From Engelhardtia mirabilis (GTDB lineage Bacteria; Planctomycetota; UBA1135; GCA-002686595), in contig NZ_CP036287.1 in assembly GCF_007748095.1 (NCBI RefSeq), positions 4,216,001 to 4,280,000 on the forward strand: a stretch of 64,000 nucleotides of DNA, given 5' to 3'. The notes under the pieces were generated by a model. It was not told the DNA's origin and made no database searches. It saw nothing but the letters and a program-made list of their open reading frames with translations. Below, piece after piece: positions 1 through 7,482 of the stretch. The position numbers and the translations under genes are program-made. How positions within the stretch are numbered: the stretch's first letter is position 1; every line of letters starts with the position of its first letter.

Positions 1-1347
1 GAGGTCTACACCCACCGCAGCGGTCGCACCGGCCGCGCCGGCAAGAAGGGCGTGAGCATCTCGATGGTCCCCCACCGCCGTCAGAAGCGGATGGAGTTCC
101 TGCTGCGCGATGCGGGCATCGACGTCGAATGGCGTCCGATCCCCAGCGCCGACGACGTGCGCCGCGTGGTCGAGGAGCGCGCCCGCGAGGCCACCGCCAA
201 GGCCCTGGCCGAGGCCCCGACGCCGACGGAAGAACAGCTCGTCGACGCGCGCGCCATGCTGGAAGACCGTGAGCCTGCCGAGCTGGTCGCGGTCCTCTTG
301 CAGATGGCGCGTCCGTCCAAGTCACCGGACGCCCGCGACATCGGCCAGGCCGACAACGACTCGGACGACCGCGGAACCCTGCGCCCCCAGCGTCGCAACG
401 ACGGCCGCGCGCCGTTCCAGCGCGAGGACCGCCAGTCCTTCCAGCACGACGCCCACCGCGGCGCGCCCAAGGACACGGTCAGCTTCCGGATCAACTGGGG
501 CTTCGCCGCCGGTGCCAATCCCAAGCGCCTCTTGGCCCACATCTGTCGCCGCGGTGATGTCCAGGGTCGCGAGGTCGGCGCCATCCGCTTGCAGGCCCAC
601 TTCAGCACCTTCGAGATCACTTCGGGCGCCGCCCAGGCCTTCGAAGGTCGCGCCCGCGAGCGCGACGAGCGCGATCCCCACCTCAAGATCCAGCGCGACT
701 TCCCCAGCCGCCGCCCGGTCAACCGCGAGGAGCGCGTCGACCGCCCCGGCTTTGGTCGGGGTGAGGGCAACGAGCGCAGCGGCGGCTTCGATCGGCGCAA
801 CTACGGCGGCGGTGGCAATGGACGCCCCACGGGTGGCGGGTACCAGCGCGACGAGCGCCCCGCCGGCGGCGGTTACAAGCGCGCCGATCGCCCCACTGGC
901 GGTGGCTACCAACGGTCCGATCGCCCGACGGGTGGCGGCTATCAGCGGGACGAGCGCCCCGCCGGTGGTGGTTACAAGCGCGCCGACCGCCCCACAGGCG
1001 GTGGCTACCAACGGTCCGATCGCCCGACGGGTGGCGGCTACCAGCGGGACGAGCGCCCCGCCGGCGGCGGGTACAAGCGCGCCGACCGGCCCACTGGCGG
1101 CGGCTACAAGCGGGAGGAGCGGCCCACTGGTGGCGGCTACCAGCGCAGCGAGCGTCCGGCCGGTGGCGGCGGCTACGTTCCGCCCTACAGGCGCCCCGAG
1201 ATCGTCGGTCAGAGCGACGCCTCGACGAAGCCCGATGGCGATCAGCCCAAGAGCACGGGCTCGGCCCGTTACAACCACGACCAGTACCGAGGTGGAGGCA
1301 AGAACGGTTCGAACGACCGTTCGCGTCGATTTCTGGCCCGGGTCTAG
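1..1347 (+). CDS. DEAD-box ATP-dependent RNA helicase, C-terminal part (5' end outside window)
   Basis: The reading frame is open from the first base and starts inside helicase motif VI (YTHRSGRTGRAGKKG), so the ATPase core lies upstream of the window. About 160 residues in there is a DbpA/CsdA-type RNA-binding domain (from DTVSFRINWGFAAGANPKRLL to roughly FEITSGAAQAF), the RRM-like fold that directs DeaD/CsdA/DbpA helicases to structured RNA. A long basic Gly/Arg/Tyr tail of about 11 decapeptide repeats follows. Members of this family unwind rRNA or mRNA structure in ribosome assembly and cold adaptation; that role is inferred here. An in-frame GTG at position 52 is not a credible start because it falls inside the helicase fold. 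A strong hairpin follows the stop. Confidence 0.93.
   Translation, partial: EVYTHRSGRTGRAGKKGVSISMVPHRRQKRMEFLLRDAGIDVEWRPIPSADDVRRVVEERAREATAKALAEAPTPTEEQLVDARAMLEDREPAELVAVLLQMARPSKSPDARDIGQADNDSDDRGTLRPQRRNDGRAPFQREDRQSFQHDAHRGAPKDTVSFRINWGFAAGANPKRLLAHICRRGDVQGREVGAIRLQAHFSTFEITSGAAQAFEGRARERDERDPHLKIQRDFPSRRPVNREERVDRPGFGRGEGNERSGGFDRRNYGGGGNGRPTGGGYQRDERPAGGGYKRADRPTGGGYQRSDRPTGGGYQRDERPAGGGYKRADRPTGGGYQRSDRPTGGGYQRDERPAGGGYKRADRPTGGGYKREERPTGGGYQRSERPAGGGGYVPPYRRPEIVGQSDASTKPDGDQPKSTGSARYNHDQYRGGGKNGSNDRSRRFLARV
823..1176 (+). repeat. in-frame 30-bp tandem repeats encoding an RGG/RGY-like tail
   Basis: Eleven imperfect 30-bp units encode the decapeptide RP(T/A)GGGY(Q/K)R plus an acidic pair such as DE, AD or SD. 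A 90-bp higher-order period (QRDERPA / KRADRPT / QRSDRPT types in order) recurs about two and a half times, pointing to expansion by slippage or unequal exchange. The encoded tail is basic, low-complexity and tyrosine-spaced, like the disordered RNA-binding tails of other DEAD-box proteins. Confidence 0.9.
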
Positions 1348-1386
1348 ACCCCGCTAGTCCCCAGGACGCCTCGCCTCGGGAGAGCA

Positions 1387-1418
1387 CTTCGGGCCCGCGC
1401 CTCGGCGCGGGCCCGAAG
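1387..1418 (+). terminator. strong hairpin after the helicase gene
   Basis: A perfect 14-bp stem (1387-1400 with 1405-1418) closes a CTCG tetraloop 40 bp after the helicase stop codon. Only a short T-containing stretch (TTCGTTCGG) follows, so this is a GC-rich terminator or 3'-end processing hairpin without a classical U tract. Confidence 0.75.
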
Positions 1419-1546
1419 TTCGTTCGGGGGGAGCTCGACTGTCGCTCGGGATCGCGAGGACGAGCACTGGTTGATAGAGCGTCTCGCCTGGGTCACAGCT
1501 GACTTCGACTCCGGCCCCCTTCGGCGAGTTTGGTTAGAACTCGGGG

Positions 1547-2536
1547 GTGCGGCGAGTCCTTCGATTCACCCTGGTGCTGGTCGTGGTGCTCAGCGTCTTT
1601 GCAACGTGGGCCCTGCGTGCGTCCGACACCTGCTCTGCCCTCGAACTCGCCAGCCACACTCGACCCGCCGTGGCCTACACGATGGCACTCCTGGGCTGCT
1701 TGCTCGCCCTGCGTCCGCGACGCTGGTCCGGACCGATCCTTCTCGCTTGCGCGCTCGTCATCGGCTGGCCGACCTTGAGGCTCAGCTGGGGCGCCGGGGC
1801 GCGAGCGCCCGATGCACTGCTCCTGCGGGTCGCGGCGGCCAACCTCCTGCTCGAATCCGACGCGCACCGAGCGCTCTTGGAGCTGGTGGATGCGAGCGAC
1901 GCTCCGGACATCGTCTTCATCAGCGAAGGCAACCAGGCGACGCTCGCCAGCATCGACGCGCTCGGGTCGGCTTACCCCCATCAGCTCCTGTGGCCGGCGC
2001 GCGAGAGGTGGCACGTGCGCTCGATGGGCGACGCGATCCTGTCCAAGCGACCGTTCGTCGATCAGATGGTCCACGAGGATGGTGCGATCTTGCAGGTGGC
2101 TGTCGAGCACGACGGCGACGTGGTCACGATCCTGGGCGCCCACCCCATGCGCCCGGGGCGACCGATCGACATCGCCCGCCGCAACCGCACCCTAGACCGC
2201 CTCGCCGAGCTCGCCGAGCCCTTGGACCATGTCGTCGTGCTCGGCGACCTCAACGTCACCGAGGGCTCGCGCAGCTATGCGCGTCTGCTCCGCGGCGGCA
2301 ACCTGCGCGACAGCCGACGGGGCTTCGGGCGACAGCCCACTTGGCTGATCGACGATCGCTTCGTTTCATCCGATCAGCGCTGGCTGGCGCGCCTCGTCCC
2401 GGCAATGCCCCTGGACCACGTGTTGCTCGGCGACGGACTCGTCTGCACGGAGCGCCATGTCGGCCCCGACATCGGGTCGGACCACCTACCGGTTTTCGCG
2501 ACCCTGGCTCGCAGGGCCGGGTTCGCGGCGCGCTGA
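1547..2536 (+). CDS. membrane-anchored endonuclease/exonuclease/phosphatase (EEP) family protein
   Basis: The 329-residue product starts with GTG. Two to three hydrophobic segments cover about residues 4-80, followed by an EEP (DNase I-like) domain. The fold's signature motifs are present in order: GDLNVTEGS near residue 233 (metal/catalytic Asp and Asn), LDHVLL near 289, and GSDHLPV near 310 (the catalytic Asp-His pair). Membrane-anchored EEP proteins of this size occur widely in bacteria and hydrolyse phosphodiester or phosphomonoester bonds; the substrate cannot be read from the sequence. The gene stands alone between two hairpins. Confidence 0.85.
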   Translation: MRRVLRFTLVLVVVLSVFATWALRASDTCSALELASHTRPAVAYTMALLGCLLALRPRRWSGPILLACALVIGWPTLRLSWGAGARAPDALLLRVAAANLLLESDAHRALLELVDASDAPDIVFISEGNQATLASIDALGSAYPHQLLWPARERWHVRSMGDAILSKRPFVDQMVHEDGAILQVAVEHDGDVVTILGAHPMRPGRPIDIARRNRTLDRLAELAEPLDHVVVLGDLNVTEGSRSYARLLRGGNLRDSRRGFGRQPTWLIDDRFVSSDQRWLARLVPAMPLDHVLLGDGLVCTERHVGPDIGSDHLPVFATLARRAGFAAR

Positions 2537-2651
2537 GCCCGCTCGCTTGCGCTCCGCGGCGCGCTGCCGCGCACGATCCGCGCCTGGGTGCCGTGGGGTC
2601 GCAGTCTGCGGAATCCGGTAACTGGCGGGAGCTGGCGCCCTAACTTGGGCA

Positions 2652-2673
2652 GGGCGCGCACCCCGGCGCGCCC
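2652..2673 (+). terminator. hairpin between the EEP gene and the propeller gene
   Basis: An 8-bp perfect GC stem (GGGCGCGC with GCGCGCCC) closes a 6-nt loop about 115 bp after the EEP stop. There is no U tract. It is the only structured element I see in this 227-bp gap. Confidence 0.45.
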
Positions 2674-2763
2674 GCGCTTCTCGCTCGGTACCCCATGGGC
2701 AGTCAGCACTCCGCAGCGGAGCCGTGACTTGCGCCGCCGAGCCACGATTTTCACCCGTCATCA

Positions 2764-2850
2764 ATGCTTCAAACGCCTCTGCTCCCCGCCCTGCTCCTCT
2801 CCGCCCTGCTTCCCACGCAGGAGATCTCGACCGGAGCGGCGGTCGACTGA
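2764..2850 (+). pseudogene. detached signal-peptide fragment of the propeller gene, ended by an in-frame TGA
   Basis: ATG at 2764 opens a 28-codon frame whose product (starting MLQTPLLPALLLSALLPTQE) is a convincing Sec signal peptide. It ends at a TGA at 2848-2850. The same frame then continues without a stop through the whole propeller protein to 5706. The codon after the TGA begins STPVDALDSP, and secreted PQQ-propeller proteins of this kind often read WSTPV near the mature N terminus, so a TGG (Trp) to TGA change is the simplest explanation. A nonsense mutation and a sequencing error cannot be told apart here. Confidence 0.6.
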
Positions 2851-2958
2851 TCGACCCCGGTCGACGCACTCGACAGTCCGTCGCTCGGTGTCTGTGCTCT
2901 ATCTCTCAGCGCCACGACCTCCTTCTCGGTCGTATGCCCCGTCGACCAGTCCGCGTGG

Positions 2959-5706
2959 TTGGTCGCCAAGGACCGCTCGACCGGCGTCGAACTCTGGAAG
3001 CGCCAACTCGTGACGTCGCAGGAGAGCCACCCAAAAGGCCAAGCGTTCGTGGACGTGTCCCCGGCGGGTGATCGCGTGGTCGCCTTGATCGAGCCCAAGA
3101 TCGGTGCCAGCCCCTTCCCCAGGGTCACGTCCTTCGACGCCGCGACCGGCAGCCTGAACTACGAGTTCACGATCACGCCGTCGTCCGGATTCACCAACGT
3201 CGATCCGAAGGGCTTGGCCCTCTCCCAGAACTTCGACTACCTGACCTACAGCGAGAACGATCCGGCCTTCCAGGTCAATGGAGGCGGCGTCCTGGCCATC
3301 AACCCGACCACCGGAGCGACGGCTTGGTCGGCGTTGACGGATCGTCCGTCGGGCTCCCTGTCGCTGGACAATCAGCGCCTGTACGTGGGTTCGAACCAGC
3401 CCTCGGCGGGTGGTCAGACCACGACCTCGACGGTCACGGCCCTGGCGCTCGCGACGGGCCAGGTTCTCTGGCAGACGCCGGGCCCCCAGTCGACCGTGTA
3501 CGCCGTCGACGCCTACGGCGCGTCGGGGATCGTGGCGGCGTCCTTCGGTACCAGCGGTGACCTGCTCGCAATGAATGCGAGCACCGGAGCGGTCCTGCGC
3601 GCGATGCAAACGGGCAACCCGACCTACCAAGTCCTGGTCGACCCGGCCGGGGCGCGGATCCACGCGCCCGTCTTGGGCCCGCTATCCCCCACCGGCCTCT
3701 CGAAGCCGCTCTCGGTAGCGTCCTTCGGCCTCTCCGGCGCCGCGGACTGGTCGGCCCCGTTCCTGACGCCCTGGGGCACCGCCAGCGATAACGATGTGGC
3801 CCCGGACGGGATCCAGGATCAGATCCTCGCCAGGGATGCGGTCACCGGCGCGTTGGTCGTAGCGGGGAGCGCACCCGGCAACCAGGTGGTCAAGAGCTTC
3901 CACCTGCGCCAACTCGATCCCTCGAATGGCTCGACCGTGGCTACCGCGACCGTCGACCTCACCGGAAAACAGGGGCCGCAGGGCGGAGCGCGCATCGCGG
4001 TGGCCGGATCGCGGGTGACGCTCCTCGGCTGGGGCTACCTCTCGCCCAACGAGTCCAAGGGAGTGCTGGCCGAGTTCGGCCTGCCCGGTCTGGTCTTGCA
4101 GTCCTCCTCCGTGATCGCCCTCCTGATCGAGACGGCCGATCGTGCTGGCTCTCTGTCGCTCTCGCCAGACGGCTCGATCCTCCTGACCACCAGCTCGACG
4201 CTCCTCGACGTCTTCGTGACCGCCGTCGACGCGGTGACGGGCGGCATCCTGTGGGGCCCCATGGCCGCTTCGACCGACGTCCTCCAGCAGGGCAAGTCCC
4301 GCGCGGTTATCAGCGGGAACGGCCAGGCGGCTGCGGTCGGGGCCGGGCTGAACCTGGGCGGCACCTTGGCACTCACGGGCCTGGTGCCCCAGACGGCCGC
4401 CGTGCTCTGGAAGGCCTCCGTGCCCCAGTGGAACAGCAACGCCTCCAGCATCGTCGAGGCCGGCGTCGATCGGTTCTTCACCGCGACGGACGACTCGATG
4501 GACACTTCGCTGGTCCGAGCCCTGGACGCGGCGACCGGAGCGACCCTCTGGAGCAGGTCGTTGGACTTCTCACCGGGCGGTGAAGAGGACGCAGTGGCGA
4601 TCTTGGCGGGCCAGCCGGTCGTGGTCGCCGGCCAGGCCTACCTTGGATCGGACGTCCAGCCCTACCTGAGTGGATTCCATCCGGGGGACGGCTCCGACGC
4701 TTGGACCGCCGTCTTCACGCCCCCGGCCGGCAAGCAGCTCGGCTCGACCCTCGGCCTCGCCCGCAACCAGAGCACCATCGCCTCGGTGGTGCGACTGGAC
4801 TCGGACCGCAGCCTGCTGATCGGGTTCGCCAGCGCCAACGGCGTCCAGCAGTGGTCGCAAGAACTCGAGTCGATCAGCATCGACGTCGCCGTGGCCTCGG
4901 CGCCGGACGGTTCGGCATTCGTCGTCGCAGGGACTCCATTCGGCAGCCAACTCCAGACCTCGTCCGTCGTCGAGGCAATCGACGCCGCCACGGGGACCGA
5001 GCTGTGGACTCGGGCGCTCGACTCTCTCATCGACCTGAACGGCCCCCACGACCTCACCATCGACGGCGAGTCGTCCACCGTCTACGTCTCCGCGAGTGTC
5101 AGGATTTCGCCGGGCATCTTGGGTTCCGCCGTCTTCGCGCTCGACCTGGCGACCGGCGACGAACTCTGGCGGGCAACCTACCCGACGAGCCAATTCGGCG
5201 GCGGCACCACGCCGCTCCAGGTCGCGCTCGATTCGAAGGCTTTGTTCGTGGCGACGACCGATGCCAGCTCCCAGGACATTTCGGTGGACGTGACGCGTTA
5301 CCAGGTGCCGCGCCTGACCGCGAACCCGAGCGCGATCTCCCTGTCCTCGGGCGGGGTCCAGCGGCTCGACCTGCGCGGGGGCTCGGCCTTCGCCGGCACC
5401 TTCCACGCCCTCGCTGGAAGCGCCACCGGCACCGCGCCGGGGATCCCCCTGGACGGCCTGGTGCTGCCCCTGGTCTTCGACGCCTACACGCTGCTGCCGA
5501 TCCAACTCGAGGGCGGAGGCGTGTTCTCCGGCGGCGCCGGCGTGCTGGATTCGAAGGGTCTGGCCCAGGCGACGATCAGCCTGCCGGCGGGCACCGATCC
5601 CGCCCTCGCTGGAGTGACCCTGTTCCACGCCTGGCTCGGAATCGACCTGACCCTGTTCGGGGTTTCGATCACCAGCAATCCGACCGAGCTGCTGCTGGCG
5701 AACTGA
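2959..5706 (+). CDS. PQQ-like beta-propeller protein, secreted-type, signal peptide separated by a stop codon
   Basis: The largest uninterrupted frame starts at TTG 2959 (915 residues), inside the first propeller blade, so it cannot be the native start. The frame upstream is open back to a TGA at 2848. Blades carry the PQQ-type signature D-x-x-T-G-x-x-L-W many times (DRSTGVELWKR, DAATGATLWSR, DAATGTELWTR, DLATGDELWR). About residues 780-915 form a separate beta-rich C-terminal module (SLSSGGVQRLDLRGG to the end), a type common at the C termini of planctomycete surface proteins. Such proteins are non-catalytic propellers at the cell surface. Without the signal peptide the product would stay cytoplasmic, so the gene may be non-functional as sequenced. 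Confidence 0.8.
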   Translation: MVAKDRSTGVELWKRQLVTSQESHPKGQAFVDVSPAGDRVVALIEPKIGASPFPRVTSFDAATGSLNYEFTITPSSGFTNVDPKGLALSQNFDYLTYSENDPAFQVNGGGVLAINPTTGATAWSALTDRPSGSLSLDNQRLYVGSNQPSAGGQTTTSTVTALALATGQVLWQTPGPQSTVYAVDAYGASGIVAASFGTSGDLLAMNASTGAVLRAMQTGNPTYQVLVDPAGARIHAPVLGPLSPTGLSKPLSVASFGLSGAADWSAPFLTPWGTASDNDVAPDGIQDQILARDAVTGALVVAGSAPGNQVVKSFHLRQLDPSNGSTVATATVDLTGKQGPQGGARIAVAGSRVTLLGWGYLSPNESKGVLAEFGLPGLVLQSSSVIALLIETADRAGSLSLSPDGSILLTTSSTLLDVFVTAVDAVTGGILWGPMAASTDVLQQGKSRAVISGNGQAAAVGAGLNLGGTLALTGLVPQTAAVLWKASVPQWNSNASSIVEAGVDRFFTATDDSMDTSLVRALDAATGATLWSRSLDFSPGGEEDAVAILAGQPVVVAGQAYLGSDVQPYLSGFHPGDGSDAWTAVFTPPAGKQLGSTLGLARNQSTIASVVRLDSDRSLLIGFASANGVQQWSQELESISIDVAVASAPDGSAFVVAGTPFGSQLQTSSVVEAIDAATGTELWTRALDSLIDLNGPHDLTIDGESSTVYVSASVRISPGILGSAVFALDLATGDELWRATYPTSQFGGGTTPLQVALDSKALFVATTDASSQDISVDVTRYQVPRLTANPSAISLSSGGVQRLDLRGGSAFAGTFHALAGSATGTAPGIPLDGLVLPLVFDAYTLLPIQLEGGGVFSGGAGVLDSKGLAQATISLPAGTDPALAGVTLFHAWLGIDLTLFGVSITSNPTELLLAN

Positions 5707-5759
5707 CCCGCTCCCAGCCACGCCGGGTCCGGTCCTCGATGACCTGGCCGCGCCCCCAT

Positions 5760-5789
5760 GCCGGGCGGCCCCACCCAGGGCCGCCCGGC
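5760..5789 (+). terminator. terminator hairpin after the propeller gene
   Basis: An 11-bp perfect stem (5760-5770 with 5779-5789, core CCGGGCGGCC/GGCCGCCCGG) closes an 8-nt loop 54 bp after the stop codon and upstream of the ArsR promoter. Confidence 0.7.
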
Positions 5790-5814
5790 TCGCGTTCGGA
5801 GCTCCCTCGGCACC

Positions 5815-5852
5815 TTGACAGGCCCGACCCGACAGGTAACATTTTGGTTACC
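5815..5852 (+). promoter_or_regulatory. sigma70-type promoter with an overlapping palindromic operator for the ArsR gene
   Basis: A perfect -35 box TTGACA (5815-5820) and a -10-like box TAACAT (5837-5842) are 16 nt apart. The -10 lies inside the inverted repeat GGTAAC-attttg-GTTACC (5835-5852), a plausible ArsR-family operator. A start site about 7 nt after the -10 would fall near 5849, only about 5 nt before the ATG at 5854, so the mRNA may be leaderless. Repressor binding would block the -10, fitting autoregulation. Confidence 0.7.
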
Positions 5853-5853
5853 C

Positions 5854-6195
5854 ATGGACGTCGACCCCCACAGCCTCGTCTTCGGCGCGCTCTCCAGCGC
5901 CACCCGTCGGCGGATCCTCGACGTCCTCAAGGCGCAGCCCGGGTGCAGCGTGAACGACGTGGCGAGCCACTTCGAGATGTCGCGCATCGCCGTGATGAAG
6001 CACCTGAAAGTGCTCGAGGGGGCGGGCCTGGTGCTCTCCCGCAAGGAAGGGCGCCGCAGGGTGCTGCACTTCAACCCCGTACCGATCCAGGAGATCTACG
6101 ACCGGTGGACAACCGAATTCAGCAAGCACTGGGCCGCGCGCATGACGCGGGTGAAGTACGTCGTCGAGGCGCAGGGGGACTCCGATGAGCGCTGA
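5854..6195 (+). CDS. ArsR-family winged-helix transcriptional repressor
   Basis: A 113-residue winged-helix regulator. The N-terminal half (SSATRRRILDVLKAQPGCSV, then an HTH around residues 30-60 including RIAVMKHLKVLEGAGLV) is typical of the ArsR subgroup that pairs with SRPBCC/AHSA1 proteins. It lacks the ELCVCDL metal-binding motif of metal sensors, so it is unlikely to sense arsenic or heavy metals. ATG 5854 is preferred over the upstream in-frame ATG at 5758 because promoter and operator end just before it. It overlaps the next gene by 11 nt and presumably controls it. Confidence 0.9.
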   Translation: MDVDPHSLVFGALSSATRRRILDVLKAQPGCSVNDVASHFEMSRIAVMKHLKVLEGAGLVLSRKEGRRRVLHFNPVPIQEIYDRWTTEFSKHWAARMTRVKYVVEAQGDSDER

Positions 6196-6727
6196 CGAAG
6201 CAGGCACCAGCCCCGCCGCCGTGACCATGGAGACCGAGGTCTTCGAGGTCATGATCCGCGGCTCGATCGAAGCCGTGTGGCGCGAGATCACCAAGACCGA
6301 CGAGCTGCAGGGGGCGATCTTCAACGCGCGCATGCACACCGACGGCCTGAAGCCCGGCGGCCAGATCCGCATGCGCACGGCCAGCGGGGCCTACACCAGC
6401 GTGGTCGGCCACGTGCTCGAGTTCGACCCGCCGCGACGCTTCGTCCACACCATGGCGTTCACTACCCAGGACGATCCCGAGAGCACGGTGGAGTACGACC
6501 TGGAGCAGCAGGGCGACCAGGTGCGCTTCCGGCTGACCGTGACCATGCCCGCCGGCACCAAGTCGGCCAAGCAGATGCGCCAGGGCGGCACGATGATCGT
6601 GAACACCCTCAAGCGCATCGTCGAGACCGGTCGGCCCTCCCTGGGCATCCGCCTGCTGTACCGCCTGTTCACGCTGCTCGAGGGCATCTCGCCCAAGCGC
6701 TGCCGCAGCGAGAACTGGCCCCTCTGA
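6185..6727 (+). CDS. SRPBCC (AHSA1/START-like) domain protein
   Basis: A 180-residue single-domain protein of the Bet v1-like SRPBCC superfamily, with the usual order: an N-terminal strand with IRGSIEAVWREITKTDELQ, a middle GQIRMRTASGAYTSVVGHVLEFDPPRRFVHT typical of AHSA1-like proteins, and a long C-terminal helix. Such proteins bind hydrophobic ligands in a deep cavity. Translational coupling (11-nt overlap) to the ArsR gene is the common ArsR-SRPBCC arrangement. The ligand is unknown. No signal peptide or membrane segment is present, so it acts in the cytoplasm. Confidence 0.88.
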   Translation: MSADEAGTSPAAVTMETEVFEVMIRGSIEAVWREITKTDELQGAIFNARMHTDGLKPGGQIRMRTASGAYTSVVGHVLEFDPPRRFVHTMAFTTQDDPESTVEYDLEQQGDQVRFRLTVTMPAGTKSAKQMRQGGTMIVNTLKRIVETGRPSLGIRLLYRLFTLLEGISPKRCRSENWPL

Positions 6728-6757
6728 CCCCCCCACCCCTATTCGAGGACGAGACCG

Positions 6758-7321
6758 ATGGCGAAGTCCCCCGACGAGATGGCCGCGACCATGGTCGCGA
6801 ACCTGAAGGAGAAGACCGGCAAGACCCTGCCCCAGTGGTTGAAGGTCGCCGCGTCGAGCGGTGCCTCCAAGCACGGCGAGCTGGTCAAGCACCTCAAGAG
6901 TGACCACGGCATGACCCACGGTTTTGCCAACCTGGTCGCCCACGAGCACTTCAAGTCCGCCGCGGCCAGCAGCGACGCGGGCGACCTGGTCGAGGCCCAG
7001 TACTCGGGCAAGAAGGCCGACCTGCGCCCGATCTACGACAAGCTGCTGACCCTGCTCACCAAGCTCGGCGCCGACGTGGAGGTCGCGCCCAAGAAGGCCT
7101 ACGTGAGCTTCAGGCGCTCGAAGCAGTTCGCGATCGTGCAGCCCTCGACGGCCACGCGCGTGGACCTCGGGATCAACCTGAAGGGCGTGCCGCCCAGTGG
7201 CCGTCTCGAGGCATCCGGCAGCTTCAACGCCATGGTCAGCCACCGCGTCCGGATCGAGTCCGCCAAGGACGTCGACGCCGAGCTGAAGGCCTGGCTCACC
7301 CAGGCCTACCGGGCCTCCTGA
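6758..7321 (+). CDS. DUF4287 and DUF5655 domain protein
   Basis: A 187-residue cytoplasmic protein with two uncharacterised domains. Residues about 1-70 match the DUF4287 pattern (KTGKTLPQWLKVA, then HGMTHGFANLVAHEHF). Residues about 75-187 match DUF5655 (YDKLLTLLTKLGADVEVAPKKAYVSFRRSKQFA and a final Ala-rich helix). Fusions of these two domains are common in soil bacteria and often lie beside ArsR/SRPBCC genes, as here. It starts 30 bp after the SRPBCC gene and is probably its third co-transcribed gene. No catalytic residues are evident. Confidence 0.85.
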   Translation: MAKSPDEMAATMVANLKEKTGKTLPQWLKVAASSGASKHGELVKHLKSDHGMTHGFANLVAHEHFKSAAASSDAGDLVEAQYSGKKADLRPIYDKLLTLLTKLGADVEVAPKKAYVSFRRSKQFAIVQPSTATRVDLGINLKGVPPSGRLEASGSFNAMVSHRVRIESAKDVDAELKAWLTQAYRAS

Positions 7322-7482
7322 CGGCCCGGGTGGCAGTCCCGGTGCGCCTCGTCGGCGGGAGCCCAGGGCTCCTGGCCGACGGGCAACGACCCGCAATCGC
7401 CCGACCGACGCCCGCCGGCGCCAGTCCGGGTGGATGAACCCCTTGTCATGTTCGGGTCCAAGAGCAGACCTAGGCTCCGGTG

